64,000 bases of DNA from Capsicum annuum (taxonomy: Eukaryota > Streptophyta > Magnoliopsida > Solanales > Solanaceae), in assembly GCF_002878395.1 (NCBI RefSeq), contig NC_061119.1:49344673-49408672 (forward strand). Direction: 5' to 3'. The notes beneath the pieces were generated by a model. That model had not been told where the DNA came from. It did no database searches and worked only from the letters and a program-made list of their open reading frames with translations. Below are positions 23,587-34,860 of this stretch, piece by piece (positions within the stretch are counted from its first letter, which is position 1; every line of letters starts with the position of its first letter). A program made the translations under genes and the position numbers.

Positions 23587-25388
23587 TCACCCCACACTTT
23601 AAGCCTTGTTTGTACTCGAACAACTCGTTACTCTAAGCATCATATTCAGAGAGGAGTCCATATTTTTACAATAAGTAAGACACTCAAGCTAGCACTACAA
23701 TGACTACACAGAATACAAGTTTTTAATCTAAGTATGTAATACATAATTGAAAGCTCAATAATACTAATCCAAAACACCCTAAATTCAAGAATTGACTCAC
23801 CCAGTTGGCCAAATCATACCTATTTCTCACCTAAAGACATTATATAAATTACCCAACTATCATTAAATATCTTTTCTCACTATAAGAGAGTTACCCATAC
23901 TCACTCACAAAGATGATATTTCTTATAAAATGGGTATAAGAATCAAATTACACTCTCTCTCAAAGAATTCACAAGTTACACAAGATGAAGCATAGGCTTG
24001 CCTTTAGTGTAATATTCCACTAATATCAGAATGATGAATATTACGATCAAATAGGTTTGTAAGGGTTGTAATGTAGGCTAAGGACAGGTAGGAACTATTT
24101 TGGCCAGTAATAGTGACTATCTTGCATAAGTGATTTCATTCATCACGCATATCACTTAAGATTTCTCTCTAAACCACCAATTTCCACCACTTCTGTCGAC
24201 CCATATCTTCCCTATTTCATTAAGCTAATTCACATACAATGTGGTGGGAGTGTTATCTATGGACACATTATTGAATTTTGAACAATCATCATTATTTGCA
24301 TTACCTAACTCCCAACCATAATACATATCAATTTTCAACCCCGATAGCTATTTCTTGGGGGATTTACTTTAACCTTTTCCCTACTTGAATTTTAAACTCC
24401 TTAACTCAATTTATTTTTAACTAAAACGCTTATGAGCTTTGGATAAAATTGAGGTCAATTAAAGAAAGGGAATAGGCTACATTTGAGGCTACTAAAGTAT
24501 AAGATAAAGGCTCAATTAGGTTAACTAGGATTATGCATAAGGGTAGGTCAGAAAGTTATAAAATGGCTATCAAAGAAATGCCTATATCATCTCCTAAACG
24601 TACACTCTTTATTTTGCTTTGTACACACACTAGGTAAGTTTTTGACATCATATGAAATAAGGAATACAGAAAAACCTTACACACACCTGACACTTCCTTA
24701 AATAAAGTGGGATCATTATAGACTCATAACCAAACTATCACCTGAATTCAGAATTAAGCTAATAAGTACAAGAGTCATAAACTAGAGCCTATGAGTTTCA
24801 AAACTAGTAATTCACACAATCAACATAATCTTTACATTTAAAAACACTCGCATCATGTAATCACACATAGCACCAACTAGAACATCTCACTTATCCTACA
24901 CAAAAATTTTAAATTTACTCCTAAAAAAAGATACTGGGCTCAAGAAGTGCTCCCATGGAAAAGAACCAAAATGAACAACCACGGGGTGGTGAAGTGTGCA
25001 TCTACTAGACTGACCCAGACAACTAAAACTAAAAAGAGATTTTTTTTTTTATAATTTTTCAAATTTACCCAAAACTAAAAATAACTAAGTCTTAAAGGTA
25101 TCGTATCACTTCACCCGAAACAATGGATATTTACCCACCCCCACTTAAAAATCTACTTTCTCCCTAATGTATACTTAAAATTAGAGATAGAAATACTTTT
25201 TGAGGCCTCTAGGCCTAGATAGTAGCATTTTCATACATCACGAGGGTCCTCGAACCCCACACTTAGTATTCGCCATGCTCTTTGGCTTATGTTTTGAGTA
25301 CTCAAACTTCCCATCAACTTGTGGCTCAACAAAAACAAAAACTATGTGAAGTAAAAACTAAAAGTTTGAAAAATAAAACCTACCTTAA
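23587..25388 (-). other. Polypurine tract and non-coding interior of the outer element
   Basis: The minus strand beside the LTR reads AAAGTGTGGGGTGA (23587-23600), preceded by GTTCGAGTACAAACAAGG, the usual polypurine context of this class. From 23650 to 25388 I see no coding similarity in either strand, only AT-rich sequence. Confidence 0.7.
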
Positions 25389-25406
25389 CTTGGGTTGCCT
25401 CCCAAG
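25389..25406 (-). other. CTTGGGAGGCAACCCAAG motif
   Basis: An 18-bp sequence with CTTGGG/CCCAAG arms, followed on the plus strand by CAGCGC. I recognise it as a recurrent motif of plant gypsy-like elements, from memory rather than a search. It lies about 50 bp beyond the stop of the unidentified ORF and could fold as a short hairpin in the element RNA. Confidence 0.6.
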
Positions 25407-25453
25407 CAGCGCTTGATTTAGTATCACAACATGACCCACACCAATTTTTTTCT

Positions 25454-25900
25454 CTAACTTGAGGATATGAATTTCACCCCCAACATCACACTTGTATTTT
25501 TGATTTTCTCATAGGGTGGTGGTACAAAGATGAAGGAACTGAGTAATGGTTGGTGCATGGTAAACCACTCAGCCTTGAAGTAAGGCAGGTTTTTGTGTTG
25601 CTTGTCGGGTGCAAATTTAAGAATATAGGATTTTTTTTCCTAATCTGCACACTCTTACACTATTTCAGATGACTCCAAAGACATGTCATCATCAAAACAT
25701 AATGTAGAAAAGTTCTTTGAATGAGACCCAGCCTATCCCACTTTCAAATTTACTCCATCCACAACACACTCATTCTTATTCAACTTCTCAATGTTAGTCT
25801 TACTAAAAAGATAACAGTTGAATGGATGAAGTTCTTGTGTCTGCTATATAGATTGGCTTGTATTCACCTCATCTATTGAAGGTCCTAACCACTCGATTCC
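25454..25900 (-). pseudogene. Unidentified element ORF, four in-frame stops, no frameshift
   Basis: Minus-strand frame from 25900 to the stop at 25456-25454 spans 149 codons. It begins GIEWLGPSIDEVNTSQSI and contains HPFNCYLFSKTNIEKLNKNE. Its most regular part is the C-terminus: KFAPDKQHKNLPYFKAEWF, then FIFVPPPYEKIKN, then MLGVKFISSS before the stop. Four TAG/TAA codons interrupt it, but the frame never shifts and codon composition stays protein-like (Asp, Glu, Lys, aromatic). I do not recognise the family. It is none of gag, protease, RT, RNase H or integrase by motif. It lies between the primer site and the CTTGGGAGGC motif of an element with no other coding, so it may be a lineage-specific accessory protein or captured host exon. 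It could be extended upstream past one more stop (EGYCPNF). Confidence 0.6.
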
Positions 25901-26102
25901 TTAAAAATTTGGACAATAACCCTCTCAGTGGGGTCTTCCTAAAAAATAACAAGAATCATTATTACTCGTAAACCATCTATACCAGGCTGATATATCACGA
26001 AGTGTGATAGAAAAGTAATAGAAAATAACAAGAAAAAAATAATAAACTATGTACAACTCAATATAGTAAAACTAAAAATAAGACAATTGCCTATTTACAA
26101 GT

Positions 26103-26121
26103 CCCTGACAATCACGCCAAA
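26103..26121 (-). other. tRNA-Asp-type primer binding site (degenerate)
   Basis: Minus strand after the 5' LTR reads TTTTTGGCGTGATTGTCAGG. The canonical form is TGGCGCCGTTGCCGGGGA, complementary to tRNA-Asp in Athila/Tat-like elements. Differences look like C-to-T decay. Confidence 0.75.
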
Positions 26122-26125
26122 AACT

Positions 26126-27789
26126 TGTTGTGCCCAAGTGCACACACAAGTGTACATGGTCCCACCAAGTAATATAGTCGCCTTATAAATAGCCAAATAT
26201 CGATCCTACAGGGACTTGTATTAACAATTATCTAATTCAAATTTAACCATTAAGGTTAAATACTATGATTTTATTGGTGTGAAGGTAACCAAGAGAGTTG
26301 TAAGTTGAAAATAAAGTAAACTTAACAATACGGTAAATTAAAGGTCTTGGAAAATCAATGGGGAGAAATCCAGGGTTAAGTCTCTGCAAACACTCATACT
26401 ATACTATTGAACTTCATTGGTTATGTTACTTATCTTGGTTGTTTATTCACTGGGTTGATATTATGATTATGGTCTTTCGAGCCTCTAATCACCTATATAA
26501 CTTAGACCCACAACTACATTATTGAGAGGGGGTGTGAGAACTAAGTTAAAAGAGTTCATAATTCACCCCTTAAGTGAACCAAATAGGTCACGCAGGTATA
26601 TTTATATCATAAATGCAAATTATAACTTCATTCTATAGAATATTACAATCCTATTCTATTTATCCCATGTTCTATCCTCTTCTTCCTTCTTTTGGGCTCA
26701 TAAGATAACAATGGATGTATTCTAAGGGTCACAAATCCTTAAAATATCAATAAAAAGGATAAATAAATAAAAAATATGATAAATAATCAAAATCAAATTA
26801 TTTCATAACAATAATAATCATGTTCATGGCCTTGACCCCAGAAAAGGGTTGTTTAGCTAATCATGGACATAACCGTAATTGCAATGATTGAATACATGTT
26901 AAAATCCATAAAAAAAATCTATAATGAAATAAAAACCCTAATTTAAGTGTTCTATATACTCTCTAAAAGTTTCAAGGTCGTCCAAGGTGTGTAACATAAT
27001 GTATAAGGGTCATATTTATAAGAGGACACAAGCTGCCGATTTTTGACATAGCAGAGTGCCACACTCATATCGCGATGCCTAGGGTATTTGAATGCCGTTA
27101 TCATGGTGAGATACTAGAATTGATTCCTAGTATTCCCAAAAGTATGTGGCATATCCTTAACGTGGTGCCTAAGCTCTGTGGAATGCCAATGACTCCAAAA
27201 CATTCATTTTTTGTCAAATCTTGTCCCATTCTTTTGTCCATCCATTCCAAGCTTTGTGATGATGATTTTACTTGAATTAGACTTTTTTATAATACATATA
27301 TCATCATAATAAACTCACAAATAATATTATAATACCAAACACCACAGATTAGATCTCAAAACAACACACATTCCAAGACGATGAAGTAGTAACTTAAGCT
27401 AAGAGTACTAGCTTTTTGTCTTTTGATCTTAAACTTCATGTTTTGTCTCTTGGCTTGTTTAAATTGAATATTAAACACTATAATTTTTTTTCATGCATAA
27501 ATAAACAATCATACCCTTATTGACTCATTGCACAAGCTATAATCCATCGAGATCAACTAGAAAAACACATAGCTCAAGCTAGTAACACTAGTTTTCTAGT
27601 CTAAACTCTAAGTGACCAAATTGATTATAATTTTTTTTGAAAAAGATATTAAACATTGTAATCAAGTATTTTAAAACTTTTATGCTCAATTATATAAAAA
27701 TTTACTCATTAACCACACAAGAAGTACTCAAAACAAGGCTAAACTAGCATAGATAATGATACTGAGGTGCATAAATCCACCCCAGATCA
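26126..27789 (-). mobile_element. 5' LTR of the tRNA-Asp-type element
   Basis: 1664 bp, intact, plus-strand ends TGTTGTGCCC and CCAGATCA. It repeats 14214-15846 plus 23554-23586 throughout, for example TAACCAAGAGAGTTG, CTTAACAATACGGTAAATTAAAG and AGCTAAGAGTACTAGC. It gives the uninterrupted target sequence of the nested insertion at 27762-27770. Confidence 0.9.
27012..27022 (-). promoter_or_regulatory. TATA-like box, second LTR copy
   Basis: Minus strand CTTATAAATAT, equivalent to 15101-15111, with the TATCGCGATG-type words just upstream at 27040-27185. Confidence 0.6.
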
Positions 27790-27794
27790 ATGAG

Positions 27795-28369
27795 ATACAG
27801 ATCCAAAGAAGGATGACCTCCATAGGTCCTGCCTTTGCAACATGATAATCCGGAGGAGGTGTATACACATAGTTTATTTGGCACTTGGATTGGATATGGT
27901 TTACTAGTGGTTTATGTACATTTATTTATTCATATGCATTGCCTATCACCAGTATAATTTTTTGGTGATTATATCTCATCCTTATGGGGGGTTCTATAGA
28001 TGTAATCTATGGTTTATAGTTAGTGAGTGTTCTATTAAACCTTTTGGGTTTATGGAGGCCTAATTGGGTTATTTTTTGTCCGAACTAACTGATTACTTTA
28101 TTGTTGGTTATTCTGATTAGTTCATGGTAGGATTATTATAGACTAATTTTTGAGGTTTTTTGGTACGTTTCTGATTCCTTTTCTTTATTATAGAAAGATA
28201 TGGTATGGTTAAGTTACTTCATTATTAGTCATCCTTTAGTTAGAGATACAAATTATGCTAATATTAGCTTTTCTTCTTGGCTATGATCCTTGAGAGGTTA
28301 GATTATTTCCATCATGTTATTATCTCTAAGTTTAGACCTATATAGGGGTGTATGTATGTATGTATGTAT

Positions 28370-28410
<41 letters not shown>

Positions 28411-29120
28411 ATTACTGTATATCTCTCTCTTTTCTTATTTTTTTATATTGTATATGTATCCTTTGGCCTTGTTTTATTACTATATATCCTTGTTTTTCTC
28501 TTCACTTGTATATTGGCTAGTGATATATAATAATACACTTTAGTTCCTGAATTCTAGTAGAATAGGATAGTTTATCCTTACCTCTCTCTTAGCATTAATA
28601 TGTTTAGTTTCTTGGATAAGTTCCTGTAATTTATATTCCTGCTTTATATGTTATTTATGCTTGCATTATCTTTGGAGCTTAGTCGACCGATGCCTACTAA
28701 GTACCATGTGTTTGGTACTTATACTACACTTCTACAGCCTGAATATCATTGTACGAGTTCTCACCTTTGATGTATGCATCATGTAGAGTAGCTATGGATT
28801 GGAGGTTTGGGTGAGCTCCTGACATTTAGAGTATCCCTGCTCTCCTTCTACTGACTAGACTTATTGTGTTTTGGAGATGGTTTGTACATATATATTTATT
28901 TTGTATTTCCCTTTATAGTCTGATTGTATTAGAAGTTCTTATAATAACTTCACTAGGTCTTGGGATTGTATTCTATATTATCCTTTTATTTATGTTCTTT
29001 CCTGCTATTTTCTCCATTTCTCTTGATAGTTCATTACTAGCTATTTTAGATTATGGGTTGACTTATCTACTAGTGGGTTATAGTAGGTGCCATTATGACC
29101 TGAGAAATTGGGGCGTGACA
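27795..29120 (+). mobile_element. Solo LTR 2, right part
   Basis: Resumes the LTR interrupted at 14213. The 3' end has CTACTAGTGGGTTATAG, TAGGTGCCATTATGACC and GGGGCGTGACA, followed by the CATTC duplication (29121-29125). It contains a TATG/TA microsatellite. Confidence 0.85.
28351..28408. repeat. (TATG)n(TA)n microsatellite
   Basis: Six TATG units followed by about sixteen TA units. The two short open frames across it are products of the repeat and are not genes. Confidence 0.95.
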
Positions 29121-29125
29121 CATTC

Positions 29126-29986
29126 AACGGCATAACACCAATTAGGCATCTTATTAAAAAGTTTCATTAAGTACTTTAACCCATCAGTTCACCCTTCTAA
29201 TAGCATGCTTTAAATGAAAAGTTCCCATTTGAAGTCAAGTCTTAAGAAGAGTGACTCATCACCTATATTGATACCAAAATATAAGCCACCAATAGATACA
29301 AAATAGACTTCCTCTTTGGAAAGGTCTCAAAACACTCCTAATCTATTAAAAACATGTTGTATATGTGAATATGGATCTAGTGATACTGATCTTGCAATAT
29401 AAACGTTCAAGTCAAACTTAAGTCAAAAAGTCAATCCTCAAAACCTAGTAAAGAATCTTGAAAATTATTTTGAAAACCCATAAGATATGGGATTCAAATA
29501 TGAAATTTCATAAAAAATGAATATCAACTTGGACCTCAAATCACCATTTTATACTCTCTTAAGTTTTGCAGAAAAAGTTCCAAAAATCTATTTTAAGTAA
29601 AAAATTTAGTAGATGAATTTAAAAAGGAATTACCAAAGTGAAAGTTATACACTTACCTCCTTAAAGAATCTTTTAAAGCACTTCAAAAATCAGCTTAATC
29701 TAAGCTCTAAAACTCCCAAAAATTGAAAATGAAGCATAAAATTTAAATATATTCAGCTTCAGGTCCTTCTTCACAAATGCAACATCCTATCGTGAATGAA
29801 GTTCCAACCTAGCCCAAAATATTATGAATGCAAAGGTTAATCTCAACCCTACCCAGTTCCTCTAATCTTCATAAATGCAAAGGATAAATAATCACACTGT
29901 ACAAATGTGGTTATCCTCATGTGAGAATGAAGAAGGATTAAAATACTAGCAGTCAACCATGAAGAAAACAACCTAAAGCTCAGAGT
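29126..29986 (-). mobile_element. LTR fragment f, probable 5' LTR of element H (part)
   Basis: Follows the order of LTR R1: AATCTATTAAAAACATG with a GATCTAGTGATACTGAT segment (29340-29390), and the word block ATAAATGCAAAGGATAA at about 29770-29930. The shared word links it to R1 at 7961-9456. It is broken at 29121 by solo LTR 2 and at 29986 by LTR R2, and appears to continue at 43884-44335. That gag of the same orientation follows on the minus strand beyond solo LTR 2 supports the reading as one element. Confidence 0.55.
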
Positions 29987-30172
29987 TTTCATGACTCAAA
30001 AGGTGAGGTCATGGTAATACCAAACCCAACCCAACCATGGTTGGCATGCCCAGTATCGAAAAAGATAGAAATTATGGAAAAGAGATAAATAAAACCCAAT
30101 ATGAGACTTTAAGATAAAGTTAGGCCAAATATATATAAATCAAGTCTTATACTGAAATAAATACACCCAAAT
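29987..30172 (-). mobile_element. LTR R2, 3' end portion
   Basis: Starts (plus strand) TTTCATGACTCAAAAGGTGA, equivalent to TGTCATGACCCAAAAGGTAA of R3 at 44650. It breaks at 30172 in ACTGAAATAAATACACCCAA and resumes at 41915 in TAAGATCTAGTGTCATGAG. R3 carries the uninterrupted sequence at 44813-44855. Confidence 0.75.
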
Positions 30173-32379
30173 TATAGAACTCCAAACATCCAAGATAAGA
30201 CCAAAACTATACTTCAAGTATATTTATAATCAAACATAGTGATATGGTAGCATGTGAAGTAATTTAGACATGAATTAGGGCCATAATAGTCCCTAGCTCA
30301 TGGCCGAGTTGATAGTTTCAGTACTGATTAAATTCTTGTGTAGGATCTCTCTATAGCCAACTTCAAATGAGTATAAATCTTATAATATAAGGATTTTTGT
30401 GGATGAATACCCACCAAATAAAAGGAATTTGTGTAATATGTACAATGCTGCAAACCGTTTATCAATCCAATTCTTATCTAAAAAGTTATGCTCATTCTAC
30501 CTAGCTGTCTGTCTGCTAGAGATTGACGACCTGAGTGACAAGCCATAAAATGGTTGATGATCTGAGTGATAAGCTTTCAAATGTTTGATGAATCGTCATC
30601 TGAAGTAGTTAACCTTAACATGTAGGATAAAAAAATATCCCAAAAGTATTTCATTGTTTGACGAGCCATCAACCAAGTCCTCAGTAGGAAATTTTCTTCA
30701 ATGTTAGAACATTTTCTAAGGCATTTTTGGTATTTTCCCACTCATTAAAATTTAAAATACATCATTTAAGATACCCTATGAATAAAATAAGAATCCTTAA
30801 ATTCCCTAAATTCCCTAAATTCCCCATTAACTCAAAATTCAAGGGACACTTAGTAAGAAATAAAAGAATGTGATTTCCAAAAAGAAAAAACTACGTTTTT
30901 TTCATTTCCAGGCCCTAATTTCAAGATAATTCTTCAAGGTTCCATCTTTAGATATGTGTAATTTCATCAATGGTTCTCCTTTCACCCATTGAGTCCCAAA
31001 GTTAACTCAAGTCCTCAAGTTTAATTTATTCGCCATGCTTAGGGTTTCCATGATAAGTGTGAATTACATTAACGTTTAGTTTCTTACTATGACTAAACCA
31101 TGACTATATGTTTTCCGGTAAGTTTAAAAATATTTAATACTTATCACTATGAACTCTCATTATATTTATAAATTCTTGATTTAGGATTGAGTTATGAAAT
31201 TCTTTTTTTACATTCAGTTTATAGAATTGCCATTAGTAGTTGCATTATTCTGAGATGGCGGTTATGAACATCCAATGAACTAGGATTTCATGCATATGTA
31301 ATAAATACTCATTCATCCATGGTTACATGATGTTGAATGCTTTTCAGTTAAGTGTCTACTATTTTAGTTTTAGATATCATATTAGTGTAATGATCTTATT
31401 AGTTGTTCATTCTAAATGAACTATCTAGTTATCAGTTTTATTTAGTTAGAAGTAGTACTTAGAACCAAGCAAATGTAGGGATGAAGTATCACTAGTTAGT
31501 TTGGCTGATATCTTTCGTAGAAGTCCCTATGTCCTATAACTATGGTGCCACCGTAGGTTTTAAAGGTTCACCCATCAAACCAGTCTTGATACCTTAGTCC
31601 TTTGGACATCAATTTAGTAGGTCCATGTTAGCTAGTGTTCTTACCATTAGAAAGGTACTGAACACTCTTTCTCTTGGTGTTTCAGGTTGGGCCCTGGTTT
31701 GCTCAAATTGGGGTATGTCGATTAATAGTATCTTCCATAGTTCAGAACCAAACATTGGATGATCTTGTATTAAGTTATTCAACACATTATATAATTATAT
31801 GTTTATTACTTGGTTAGTGCATCAATTTACATTCTTTAGTTCCATATTCAGTTTATCATGTTACATTTAGTGTATTCATCTCTGATTATATAATGCACAT
31901 CTCACATGCTCAGTATAGTCAAAGTACTAATTTCATACTTTTCCTTGCACTATGTTAACTCATAATATAGGTTTCGATGTTCAACATCCCACTCGAGGCT
32001 AGTGTAATTCAATACCATATCATCCGCAGTATTTTAGTGAGCCCTCACCATTCAAGGACCAATTATTAGTATTTCTTTTTAGTATTTTTCTTAGTTTCAT
32101 ACCGTTGGAGTTAGTTTAAGGCTTGTACCAACAACACATCTATTTAGAGTCTTTTTAGATAGATAGTTAGAATTTTAGCATATTAGATATGTCTTACAGT
32201 GTTAGACTTAACTTTCAATGTTGTTATTATTTATGATCACATCATTTCAGTTTATTTTCCACTCACTATTTCATTAGTATTATAGTATTAATAGTGTCAT
32301 GCTAGGCCATGGGTAATTTGGGGTTACTTGTGATTCTTAGCATCGTGTTATGACTAAGAGACAATATTGGGTTGTGAAA
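30173..32379 (+). mobile_element. 5' LTR of element A
   Basis: 2207 bp. The start TATAGAACTCC corresponds to the (T/C)GTAACACCCC start of the 3' LTR, and the end is GGGTTGTGAAA. It carries TTGACGAGCCATCAAC-type words at 30515-30690 and a (CCCTAAATT)3 run at 30798-30822. Confidence 0.85.
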
Positions 32380-32380
32380 A

Positions 32381-32396
32381 ATTTTGTATCAAAGCA
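32381..32396 (+). other. tRNA-Met-type primer binding site (degenerate)
   Basis: Reads ATTTTGTATCAAAGCA against the family form ATTTGGTATCAGAGCA. It starts immediately after the 5' LTR. Confidence 0.8.
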
Positions 32397-32597
32397 ATAA
32401 TTTTGAAGTATCCTAGGGTAACTAAAGGTCATGTTAAGTAAAGTTTTACTCATGGGTATGAAGTGCACCTCACATATTAGTGAGAGGCAATGAAATATTT
32501 TTAGGAAAAGTTTTACATTTTTCACGTTTATATCCTATGATAGAGTTGAGCTTTATTAAAATGTTCTTCTAACTCGTACTAGGAACGTTTACAGAAT

Positions 32598-33640
32598 ATG
32601 CCTCCCAAGAGAACTTATAAAAGAAAAAATGGAAATGGCTACCAAAATTGGGAACTAGCAAGCACCACCAGCTCCAACAGACCCTTTGAATGAAAAAGTC
32701 TCATATTCCGAGTTTGTGGTTGCTTTATGGTTCTAGCTCAGGTGATGACCACTTAGAATAATTAGTAAGCTCCTAGACCGGTCAATCCCATGGTACCATG
32801 ACTGCAACTAAAGTTTGAGACTTCACTCGGATAAATCCTCTTGAGTTCTATGGTTCTAAGGTTAAGAAAGATTTGAAAAAGTTTATGGATGATACTTAGA
32901 AAGTTATCAAGATTATGGGAGTTACTCTTATTGAGAGGGCTGACTTGGTCACTTATCGATTAAAAGAAGTGGCTCATACTTGGTACCAACAGTGGAAGAA
33001 AGATAGAGGTAATGATACAGGTTCAGTAGGGTGGGACACGTTTATTACTGCTTTTTTAGATTAGTTCTTCCTACTCGAGTTAAAGGAATATAAGGTTTAT
33101 GAGTTTATTAATTTGAGGCAAGTAAACATAACTTTAAAAAATATTCTCTAATGTTTATTCAACTGGAAAAGTATGCTTCGGCTATAGTCGCTGACTCTAG
33201 GGCATATATGAGTATGTTCATAATAGATGTTTATTAGGATGTGGTCAAGGAGTGCAGTACTATAGTGTTTTTTAAGGAGATGAACATTTATAGGTTGATA
33301 ATTCATGCCCATCAAATTGCAGAGGAGAATATTAAGTAAATAAAAAGGGTGAATATGAATAAGACAACTAGAATCAGGAACTTTCATTATTCTCAATAGA
33401 AGTTGAGTGGTGGAAATAGCTCTCGATGTTATCCAAGATACTTGGGATAGAGTACCAAGCTCGAAGTTGTAGTTGAATATTATTAGTGTGCGTACTCATC
33501 TAATTTGTAAGAAGTGTGCTAAGAACCACAAAGGTGAGTGTATGGATAGTTCAGGTATTTGTTTTAGGTTTAGTAAGTCAGGTCATAGATAAAGGGAGTG
33601 TCCGAATACTTTATACAGGGGCAGAGATGTTCTCTAAAAA
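32598..33640 (+). pseudogene. gag of element A (broken)
   Basis: Opens at ATG 32598 with MPPKRTYKRKNGNGYQNW, the basic start of Tekay-like gag. Capsid landmarks follow in shifting frames: FTRINPLEFYGSKVKKD, then MGVTLIERADLVTYRLK, then EVAHTWYQQWK, which are the conserved 'AxYxLKxxAxxWW' surroundings. Near 33545-33600 a zinc knuckle reads GICFRFSKSGHR*RECPN, with one Cys lost and a stop. Gag would form the particle core. Length is about that of a normal gag, but several stops and at least two shifts make it non-coding now. It lies 200 bp downstream of the primer site, as expected. Confidence 0.85.
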
Positions 33641-33759
33641 AATTAGACAAATTATTCATTAGCTTCAGCAAGTTAGCCGACTTAGTAGGGTGCCTTATCT
33701 AGTGAAGCTGGTGGATAACATTAGAAAAATTTTTATGCTCTTCAAACTTCACTAGACCA

Positions 33760-34190
33760 AGAGGGTTCTCTTGATGAAGTCAATGGTACATTACAGGTCT
33801 TTCATATTCATGTACGTGAATTGTTTTACCCTGGATCCATACTTTTCTTCGTGAATCCCTACCTAGCAGTACTTTGGTGTCAATCCCAAAAGTCTTTTTG
33901 AACCTTTATCTGTAACTATTCCATTAGTGATTTAGTTGTATCTAGACGAGTTTACAGAAATTACCAAGTCACAATTTCCCAAAAAGTCACCTTCATCAAT
34001 CTTGTAAAGTTAGACATAAAAGATTTTGATGTATTCTTGGCATGTATTGGTTTTACTCTTGCTATGCCTCAATTTATTGCAGAAAAAAAGTGGTCTAATT
34101 TCAATTTCCAAATGAGCTAGTCATACAGTGGAAGGGTAGTACCTCAGTGCTTATAGGTTTATTTGTCTTTTACCTTAAGGCTAGAAAAAT
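33760..34190 (+). pseudogene. Protease region of element A (broken)
   Basis: In shifting frames the segment reads NGTLQVFHIHVRELF, then an altered active-site region where the family has a D-[PS]-G-A sequence (here PGSILFFVNPYLA), then FGVNPKSLFEPL and KDFDVFLACIGF, corresponding to the VILGMDWL stretch. The role would be cleavage of the polyprotein. It is inactive from loss of the active-site Asp context and from stops. Confidence 0.7.
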
Positions 34191-34199
34191 AATTTCAAA

Positions 34200-34860
34200 G
34201 TGTGCATTTATCATCATGTTCGGGTTAAGGATTCCAAGTCTGAAACCCCAACTCTTGAGTCAGTTCCAGTGGTTAATGAGTTTCTAAAAGTGTTTCCCAA
34301 TGATCTATTCGGAGTTCCTTCTAAATTTGAAATTGGCTTTAGAATAGTTCTCCTTCCAGATACCCAACATATTTTAATTCCACCCTACAGAATAGATCTA
34401 ACCAAGCTTACAAAATTAAAGAGGCAGTTGAAAGACCTTCTAGACAAAGGTTTCATTAGGACTATTATCTTTCCATGGGGTGCTCCAGTTCTTTTCTTGC
34501 ATAAGAAAAAAGGTTCCCTTAGAATGTCCATCAACTACCGCTAGTTAAATAATGTAATAGTCAAGAATAAGTATTCCATTACCAAGATTGATGACTTGTT
34601 TGACCAACTTTAGGGTGCAATAGCTTCTTTAAGATTGAACTTAGAGTCAAATATTATTTGCTCAGAGTCAAAGAATGTGACATTCTAAAGAGAGCCTTCA
34701 AAACTCAATATGTTCACTTCAAACTAGTTATTATGTATTTTAGACTTACTAATGCTCCTGCAACTTTTATGGACTTGATGAATAGGGTGTGCAAGCAATA
34801 CTTGGGAATGTTCATCATTGTCTTTATCGATGATATCATTATTTATTCTTAGAGTGAGGA
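34200..34860 (+). pseudogene. Reverse transcriptase of element A (broken)
   Basis: Two open pieces. The first (to 34544) runs PVVNEFLKVFPNDLFGVPS, PPYRIDLTKLTKLK, DKGFIRTIIFPWGAPVLF and KKKGSLRMSINYR, the fingers of a gypsy RT. A TAG at 34542-34544 and another at 34611-34613 replace Gln codons of the INYRQLN and DQLQG motifs. A shift follows, then 34658-34852 reads YFRLTNAPATFMDLMNRV and IVFIDDIIIYS, the palm with the FIDD catalytic box intact. The product would copy element RNA in the particle. It is not functional. Confidence 0.9.

Larger units (their letters stand above)
14214..27789 (-). mobile_element. Non-autonomous LTR element, tRNA-Asp-type primer site
   Basis: Two direct repeats of about 1.66 kb (14214-15846 continued at 23554-23586, and 26126-27789) bound a 2.54-kb interior (23587-26125). 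Perfect ATGAG duplications lie at 14209-14213 and 27790-27794. A degenerate primer site next to the right LTR and a purine tract next to the left one give the minus orientation. There is no gag, protease, RT or integrase, so movement must have relied on a partner in trans. Without the nested insertion the element is about 5.9 kb. The interior holds one unidentified broken ORF and a CTTGGGAGGCAACCCAAG motif. It sits inside solo LTR 2. Confidence 0.85.

Noticed and set aside
24000..25000. Host gene exon in the interior of the outer element
   Set aside because: No frame of meaningful length or composition in either strand; only the separate 25454-25900 frame is protein-like.
28348..28543. Two overlapping open frames of 60-63 codons
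   Set aside because: They translate a TATG/TA microsatellite and adjacent T-rich LTR sequence.
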